Below are positions 8,177-12,555 of a DNA stretch of 12,555 nt, piece after piece. This stretch comes from Bdellovibrio sp. (lineage in GTDB: Bacteria > Bdellovibrionota > Bdellovibrionia > Bdellovibrionales > UBA1609): assembly GCA_003694355.1 (NCBI GenBank), contig RFKI01000222.1, positions 1-12,555 on the forward strand, read 5' to 3'. The position numbers and the translations under genes are program-made. Position 1 is the stretch's first letter, and every line of letters begins with the position of its first letter. The notes under the pieces were generated by a model that saw nothing but the letters and a program-made list of their open reading frames with translations, was not told the DNA's origin and did no database searches.

Positions 8177-9392
8177 AACGCAGACCCTCAACAGCTAGCA
8201 AACGAGCCCCTCGACGAGCTGGGGCCAAAACAGACAAAAAACATATGAGTAAAGACACTCCTAAAATCAGACTCAAATCTAACATCCTTATTTCCACGGA
8301 GATATGATCAATTTTATAAACTTCACCAGGAATTAAAGGCCAAATCTGTTGGGCCCACAAAAAGCCCCAACAGGCTAATAGCCCCAAAACCACGCCCATT
8401 ATGGCGCCAAGTCCTCCCACCAATAGCCCCTGTCGGGCAAAAATCCCTAAAATAAAACGGTCACTCCCTCCAAAGGATTTTAACACTCCAATATCTCTAT
8501 ATTTTCTCAGAACACTGACCAAAAGCGCATTAGAAATATTGAAACTGGCCGCAATCACAATAATCAACACCACAAGGAAAATCACCACCTTCTCATACTT
8601 AACGGCTTCAAATAAATTGCGATTGACCTGCTTCCAACTCTTTGTCCAATAAGAAGGCCCCAATAGGTCTTCAATCAGAAAAGCGGCCTTACGGACAATC
8701 CTTTCATCTTCAAATTTAATGCGCACCCCCACAAAACGCCCTTTCATCTGGGCCATTTTCTGCACAGTGAACAAATTCGTAACAAGGGTTCGAGAATCAA
8801 AATCATGACGCCCAAAATTTAAAACCCCTCCCACCCGAAACACTTGAACTCGCGGTCGAAGTTTTTCCACATTGTAAGGATCACTGGACGGAATCACCAC
8901 TCGAAACACATCTCCCAGTTTCAACTGATATTTCTTCTGAAGTCCCTTCCCCACAAAAGCCACAGGAATGCCATTTTGCACTCCCCATTGAAAATCACCC
9001 TGAACCAAATGCTTGTGAAGATTTAAAACTTTTCCCACTGAAGAAGGATCCACTCCTTGCACCACCACCCCTGTCAGCTTTTTGTGATGAGCCAGAATGG
9101 CTTCCATATAGAGAAAAGGGGTTATTCCCTGAACCCCAGGAACCTTATCCCTGATTTTTTCCTCAAAAGCCTCAAAGTCTTGTATGGGCGGACCACTTTT
9201 CACCACAATCAAGTGCCCAAAAATATCTATCACTGATTTTTTCAAGGTTCCCTCATAACCACTCACCACAGCCATGGCCACAACTAAAGAGGCCACTCCC
9301 AAAGCCATGCCCACAATGGCCAGGAAAGTTGTTAAGAAATTGTTTTTATGCTCGGAAACCAAAAACCGCCAGGCCACCCACCAACGAAACAT
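8169..9392 (-). CDS. lolC: Lipoprotein-releasing ABC transporter permease, LolC/LolE family
   Basis: This is the inner-membrane permease partner of LolD. The 407-residue protein has one N-terminal membrane segment (about 20-44), a large periplasmic MacB-like domain (about 45-265) and three C-terminal segments (about 268-295, 318-346 and 373-392). The family stretch with Trp253, Asn258, Leu260 and Phe261 precedes the second segment, and the protein ends [17 protein letters not shown]. Only one permease gene is present, so it probably acts as a homodimer (LolF-like) rather than a LolC-LolE pair, unless a second gene lies elsewhere. The ATG at 9392 shares one base with the prfB stop (TGATG). AGGAG at 9401-9405 lies 8 nt upstream; a TTG at 9395 is an equally spaced alternative adding one residue. 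Confidence 0.93.
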   Translation of the reverse strand: MFRWWVAWRFLVSEHKNNFLTTFLAIVGMALGVASLVVAMAVVSGYEGTLKKSVIDIFGHLIVVKSGPPIQDFEAFEEKIRDKVPGVQGITPFLYMEAILAHHKKLTGVVVQGVDPSSVGKVLNLHKHLVQGDFQWGVQNGIPVAFVGKGLQKKYQLKLGDVFRVVIPSSDPYNVEKLRPRVQVFRVGGVLNFGRHDFDSRTLVTNLFTVQKMAQMKGRFVGVRIKFEDERIVRKAAFLIEDLLGPSYWTKSWKQVNRNLFEAVKYEKVVIFLVVLIIVIAASFNISNALLVSVLRKYRDIGVLKSFGGSDRFILGIFARQGLLVGGLGAIMGVVLGLLACWGFLWAQQIWPLIPGEVYKIDHISVEIRMLDLSLILGVSLLICFLSVLAPARRGARLLAVEGLRYE

Positions 9393-10514
9393 CAAGAAGA
9401 CTCCTGGGCCTGCAACTTAAGGTAGCCCTCTATAAAATCCGAAAGATCCCCATCCAATACCTTTTGGGGATCTCCTGACTCAATCCCTGTTCTTAAGTCC
9501 TTAACCAACTGATAAGGTTGCAACACATAGGAACGAATCTGGCTCCCCCATTCAATGGCTTTTTTTTGAGCATTGGCCTTTGCCTTTTCTTCTCGACGTC
9601 GCTCCATTTCTCGCTCATAAAGAGCGGCCCTTAACATCTTAAAAGCTTTATCTTTATTGGAGTGTTGACTACGTTCACTCTGACATTGAACCACAATCCC
9701 TGTGGGAAGGTGAGTGATTCTTACAGCTGAGTCTGTACGATTCACATGCTGTCCACCTGCCCCACTGGCACGATAAGTATCTATTCTTAAATCCTCATCT
9801 TTAATTTCTATGTGAACTGTTTCATCCACTTCTGGCCAAGCACTCACGGAAGCAAAGCTAGTGTGTCGACGAGCATTGGCATCAAAAGGACTAATACGCA
9901 CCAACCGATGAACACCCACTTCAGCCTTAAGATGTCCGTAAGCATAGGGACCTTCCACAAGAAGAGTCACTGACTTGATACCTGCTTCTTCCCCTTCAGT
10001 CAGTGACAGAATTTCTGTTTTATATCCCTGTTTTTCAGCATAGCGCAAATACATACGAAGTAACATATTTGCCCAATCACAAGCTTCAGTTCCTCCAGCG
10101 CCCGCATTAATGGAAAGGTAACTGTTTTTAATGTCACTTTCATCTTTCAAGAAACATTTAAGCTCCAAGCTCCCAAAGGATTTTTTAATGGCTTCCAACT
10201 CTGTTTTTATCTCTGAAAAAGAACCCTCATCATTTTCTTCGCGAGCCATCTCCAAAAGGACCAAGGCATCTGAGACTTTCTGATATAAGCTCTTCCAGTC
10301 ATTTATGATTTTTTCTAAAGAAATTTTTTCCTGATTAATCCTCTGCATCTCTTTATGATTTTGCCACACATCTGGATTTTGAGCCTCCACATCCAGTTCT
10401 TTCAGACGCTTTTCTTTTTTGTCCAGGTCAAAGATACCTCCGCAACTCTTTGACCTTGTCTTCATAGGATTGCAATTGACCCTTTATTTCAGCAAATTCA
10501 GTTTCCAATGACAT
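9392..10514 (-). CDS. prfB: Peptide chain release factor 2, expressed by programmed +1 frameshift
   Basis: RF2 recognises UGA and UAA stop codons and triggers peptide release on the ribosome. The gene is two reading frames. A 28-codon leader starts at ATG 10514 and ends RRYL just before an in-frame TGA at 10428-10430. The main frame continues as DLDKKEKRL from 10429 after one T is skipped. The joined protein is 373 residues, close to the family's usual 365 or so. It has SPF (208-210), the anticodon-like tripeptide that reads UGA, and GGQ (253-255), the peptidyl-hydrolysis motif. GGGGAG at 10522-10527 is the ribosome binding site, 7 nt upstream. The ATG at 10465 in the main frame is not the start. 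The gene's own stop is TGA, overlapping the next gene. It follows the hydrolase gene by 23 bp. Confidence 0.96.
10427..10442 (-). promoter_or_regulatory. prfB +1 programmed ribosomal frameshift site
   Basis: On the minus strand the codons are CGG AGG TAT CTT TGA C. The internal Shine-Dalgarno-like GGAGG (10437-10441) sits three bases before the CTT slippery codon (10431-10433), followed by the TGA stop (10428-10430) and a C, the context of weak termination. This is the same arrangement as the E. coli prfB site. When RF2 is scarce, the ribosome pauses at TGA and shifts from CTT to TTT, making full-length RF2. This is direct autoregulation. Confidence 0.95.
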
Positions 10515-10537
10515 TTTCAAACTCCCCTTTGTTCCTC

Positions 10538-11278
10538 TCACTTTACTGAACAATGCTCGAGTCTGCAAACCTCAAAAGCCGCCCAAAAATCTTGAGGTTG
10601 AGCTTGAATCAGACGATGGCCACAAGTAGGAACTTCACACAGATTTTGCACTCTCCCCTGAGCCCTTAACCTTTGATAAAGCGACTTATACTTAAAATCT
10701 TTACCCCCACAAACCCAGAAAATACGATTCCGAAACGTTTTTAAGTCCTCCAAAGAAAAACTATGGTTTCTTGGAGACCATTTTAAAAAAGCTTGAGACA
10801 GAGCTTCACGGCTCATTCCCTCAAAAAAACGAGGCGGAAGTGAGTCATGCTTAAAAAGGTTCTGCCCATTCCACTTTTGAAAAAGCTCCTCCCAAGAGAT
10901 TTGTAAAAAATCTTGAGACCATTTTTCATCCCAAGATTTTCGCGCTTGAACGTCCAGTTCTCCCCCTGGATGAGCGGATAAAAGCACTAAACTGCGATAA
11001 AGCTCGGGCTCCAACAAAAAAGCATGCAAGGCCAAACGTCCACCTAAAGAGTACCCCCAAAGCTCCACGCCCACTCCCACTTCCTGACGCACCCACTGAT
11101 TCCAACTTTTTGCCCAGTCCTTCATATTTTGAAATCTCTGAGGCCCCCAAGGACTATCAAAAGTGAATAAATCAGGCGCCCAAAAGGAAAACGAAGACAA
11201 CAGATTCTTCCACTGACTCCCTCTTCCCCAAAAGCCATGCAAGGCAAGAATATCAACTTTTTTTGAATTCTTCTTCAA
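10538..11278 (-). CDS. Alpha/beta-fold hydrolase, MenH-like
   Basis: This 246-residue cytoplasmic protein has an alpha/beta hydrolase fold: the oxyanion strand ALHGFWG (12-18), nucleophile elbow GYSLGGRLAL (75-84, Ser77), acid GGKD (191-194, Asp194) and catalytic His in CGHRL (219-223, His221). The GYSLGGR elbow resembles that of MenH (menaquinone synthesis), but no other menaquinone gene is present and the substrate cannot be read from sequence. The cap region (about 105-175) is Trp- and Phe-rich. The start is TTG, with AGAGGG at 11283-11288 just upstream; an in-frame TAA about 27 bp upstream rules out a longer start, and the first internal Met would lose the oxyanion strand. It is the first gene of the operon and lies 23 bp before prfB. 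Confidence 0.85.
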   Translation of the reverse strand: MKKNSKKVDILALHGFWGRGSQWKNLLSSFSFWAPDLFTFDSPWGPQRFQNMKDWAKSWNQWVRQEVGVGVELWGYSLGGRLALHAFLLEPELYRSLVLLSAHPGGELDVQARKSWDEKWSQDFLQISWEELFQKWNGQNLFKHDSLPPRFFEGMSREALSQAFLKWSPRNHSFSLEDLKTFRNRIFWVCGGKDFKYKSLYQRLRAQGRVQNLCEVPTCGHRLIQAQPQDFWAAFEVCRLEHCSVK

Positions 11279-11303
11279 GACACCCTCTTTTATTAAAACT
11301 TTT

Positions 11304-11334
11304 TATATAAAACTCACTTTTCTTCCATTGACAA
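11304..11334 (-). promoter_or_regulatory. Candidate promoter of the minus-strand operon
   Basis: On the minus strand TTGTCA (11329-11334, five of six bases of TTGACA) is followed 19 bp later by TATATA (11304-11309); an overlapping TATAAA (11302-11307) gives 21 bp. Transcription would begin near 11296, leaving a leader of under 20 nt before the TTG start of the hydrolase gene. The spacing is longer than optimal, so confidence is moderate at best. Confidence 0.4.
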
Positions 11335-11356
11335 CCTCTTCCCTCAAACATAGGAA
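11328..11356 (+). promoter_or_regulatory. Candidate promoter of the aspartate kinase gene
   Basis: A perfect TTGACA (11328-11333) is followed after 17 bp by TAGGAA (11351-11356, three of six consensus bases). Transcription would start near 11363, some 16 nt before the ATG at 11379. The -35 box overlaps the one proposed for the divergent operon. Confidence 0.45.
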
Positions 11357-11378
11357 CATCAAAGACCCGGGATATTCC

Positions 11379-12515
11379 ATGAAACGAAAACTTATTGTTC
11401 AAAAATATGGAAGCAGTTGTCTCCATTCCCCAAAAGACATTTTAAAAGTGGCCCAAAAAATTTCTGAAGACTATAAAGAAAGGAGGCTTCTGCCCATTGT
11501 GGTGGTTAGTGCCATGGGAGAAACCACCGACGAACTTTTGCGCTTAGCTCACGAAGTGGCCTCAACCCCTCCTCCCAGAGAGCTTGATATGCTTCTCTCT
11601 GTAGGAGAACGTGTTTCCATGGCCTTGTTAAGCATGGCCCTTAATGAATTACAATGCCCAGCCATCAGCCTTACAGGAAGCCAGGCTGGTATTTTAACAG
11701 ATGGAACCCATAATGATGCTCAAATCATTGCAACACGGCCCTTACGTATAGACCAGGCCTTGCAAGAAGAAAAAATTGTCATCCTTGCTGGTTTTCAAGG
11801 CGTCAATCCTCACACTAAAGAGATCACCACACTGGGGCGCGGAGGGTCTGACACCACCGCCATTGCCATAGCCTGCCACTACCACTGCCCCTGCGAGATT
11901 TTTAAAGACACTCAAGGCATTGGTTCATTAGACCCTCGCTGGGAGATGCCCACCACATATTACTCTCAATTGTCCTTTGAAGTTTTAGAGAAAATGTGCT
12001 TTTGGGGAGCCAAAATTCTTCACCACAAAGGGGTTAAACTGGCTCAAAAACACAAGGCCTCCTTATATATAAAGCCTTTTTCTAATAGGTCGATATCGAC
12101 CCCACGGCAAGGGACCCTCATTGTTCCTGCAGAAAAACTATTTCAACATCCTCTTTTTAAATCCCCCAAACCCTTAGCTCTCACCCTTCTAGAAAATGTC
12201 TTTGAAACAAGCTCCCCCCCCCAAGATCCCTCTTGCAAAACTCTTTTATCTCATCCTGAAGGGTCTTTTATTGTTTCTGCCCCTAAGCCTCTAGAGTCTC
12301 CCGCACAAACTCTTCTTTCTGTGATCTTCTCACAGCCTCTCAAAGAAGAAGATAAAATCACTTATCACAAAAAAATTCTTTCTGTTCTCCCCAATGATCA
12401 TCTTTTGCTATTTAGCCCTTACGCGCTTCATATTCTCACTCCACCATCAGAGTTAAAGCCCACCTTGTCTTTGGTGCACACCCTGTTTTTTGTCAAAGCT
12501 AATAAGTTTTTCTAA
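11379..12515 (+). CDS. Divergent aspartate kinase-like protein
   Basis: Aspartate kinase phosphorylates aspartate in the first step to lysine, threonine, methionine and diaminopimelate. The 378-residue product matches the kinase domain throughout residues 4-250: VVVSAMGETTDELL (41-54), LLSVGERVSMALLSMAL (72-88), TGSQAGI (99-105), LAGFQG (136-141) and TLGRGGSDTTA (151-161). Lys9, Glu77, Arg154 and Asp158 keep the catalytic positions. Several conserved motifs differ: KFGGTS is KYGSSC (9-14), the nucleotide loop TDVPGxxTxDPR is KDTQGIGSLDPR (176-187), and LHPRAV is LHHKGV (214-219). The last 120 or so residues show no recognisable pair of ACT domains and are shorter than usual. The ATG at 11379 starts the conserved MKRKLIVQKYG; a TTG at 11328 lies in the proposed -35 box. 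The Shine-Dalgarno site is weak (GGGA). It may be an unregulated or specialised paralogue. Confidence 0.8.
   Translation: MKRKLIVQKYGSSCLHSPKDILKVAQKISEDYKERRLLPIVVVSAMGETTDELLRLAHEVASTPPPRELDMLLSVGERVSMALLSMALNELQCPAISLTGSQAGILTDGTHNDAQIIATRPLRIDQALQEEKIVILAGFQGVNPHTKEITTLGRGGSDTTAIAIACHYHCPCEIFKDTQGIGSLDPRWEMPTTYYSQLSFEVLEKMCFWGAKILHHKGVKLAQKHKASLYIKPFSNRSISTPRQGTLIVPAEKLFQHPLFKSPKPLALTLLENVFETSSPPQDPSCKTLLSHPEGSFIVSAPKPLESPAQTLLSVIFSQPLKEEDKITYHKKILSVLPNDHLLLFSPYALHILTPPSELKPTLSLVHTLFFVKANKFF
12214..12222. repeat. Homopolymer of nine C in the aspartate kinase gene
   Basis: Nine C encode part of Ser-Pro-Pro-Gln (279-282) in the divergent C-terminal region of the kinase. Slippage here would truncate the C-terminus: the other two frames meet a stop within about 11 to 25 codons after the run. 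The kinase domain upstream would remain. Confidence 0.8.
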
Positions 12516-12555
12516 TAAGTGCTAAAAGTTTTTCTTTAGACCTATGTCTTGGGGC
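12499..12555 (-). CDS. Possible C-terminal end of a convergent gene (partial)
   Basis: Reading the minus strand from the window edge, one frame stays open for 18 codons, giving a basic, helix-like tail that includes SKEKLLALIRKTY and then a TAG stop at 12499-12501. The other two minus frames stop early. If real, it converges with and overlaps the end of the kinase gene by 17 bp. Eighteen codons are too few to name a family or to rule out chance. Confidence 0.22.
   Translation of the reverse strand, partial: APRHRSKEKLLALIRKTY

Noticed and set aside
10429..10465. ATG at 10465 as the start of prfB
   Set aside because: The first 12 residues it would add have no RF2 similarity, while the overlapping leader frame from 10514 with the frameshift site gives the canonical N-terminus.
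10926..11150. 74-codon minus-strand frame inside the hydrolase gene
   Set aside because: It is a Gly/Ser/Arg-rich shadow in another frame of a gene with an intact catalytic triad.
11328..11378. TTG at 11328 as the start of the aspartate kinase
   Set aside because: It adds 17 residues not seen in the family, has no ribosome binding site and coincides with a perfect -35 box.
12499..12520. Nine-base direct repeat CTAATAAGT (12499-12507 and 12512-12520) as a terminator or attachment site
   Set aside because: It forms no hairpin, is short, and low-complexity AT-rich sequence explains it.
1..12555. tRNA, rRNA, CRISPR array, insertion sequence, riboswitch or phage genes
   Set aside because: No such structure, repeat series or coding signature was seen on either strand; intergenic space is at most about 100 bp.

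Overview
This is one long envelope-biogenesis gene cluster from a Gram-negative bacterium, plus one divergent gene. Eleven genes run on the minus strand from about 11278 down to 34, with overlaps or short gaps: an alpha/beta hydrolase, prfB (release factor 2), a LolC/E-type permease, lolD, bamA, skp/ompH, fabZ, lpxA, a Gfo/Idh/MocA oxidoreductase (GnnA-like), lpxB and lpxK. An aspartate kinase-like gene is transcribed the other way from 11379. The DNA is moderately AT-rich. The gene order, the single LolC/E-type permease and the oxidoreductase between lpxA and lpxB suggest the Bdellovibrionota or another former deltaproteobacterial lineage; this is inference from memory, not a search.

Right part (about 9392-12555): the hydrolase and the kinase diverge from a 100-bp region whose candidate promoters appear to share overlapping -35 boxes. 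The hydrolase is followed 23 bp later by prfB. That gene must be read as two ORFs joined by the classic +1 programmed frameshift (codons CTT TGA C after a Shine-Dalgarno-like GGAGG). The true start is 10514, not the in-frame ATG at 10465. prfB overlaps the permease gene by one base, and the permease gene overlaps lolD by 8 bases.

Middle part (about 4440-7486): bamA encodes five POTRA domains and a beta-barrel; skp encodes its periplasmic chaperone partner. The gaps of 67 and 82 bp on either side of bamA are the only ones in the operon above 25 bp; the 82-bp gap may hold an internal promoter for skp and the lipid A genes.

Left part (34-4415): fabZ, lpxA, the oxidoreductase, lpxB and lpxK make acyl chains and lipid A. 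lpxD, lpxC, an UDP-diacylglucosamine hydrolase gene (lpxH, lpxI or lpxG) and waaA are not in the window. Together the operon covers lipoprotein release from the inner membrane, outer-membrane protein assembly and lipid A synthesis, led by a translation factor.

I see no mobile element, CRISPR array, tRNA or rRNA, and no hidden accessory system. The points most worth checking are the GnnA-like gene without an adjacent gnnB, altered signature motifs in LpxB, the divergent aspartate kinase with no recognisable ACT regulatory domains, and the prfB recoding site.
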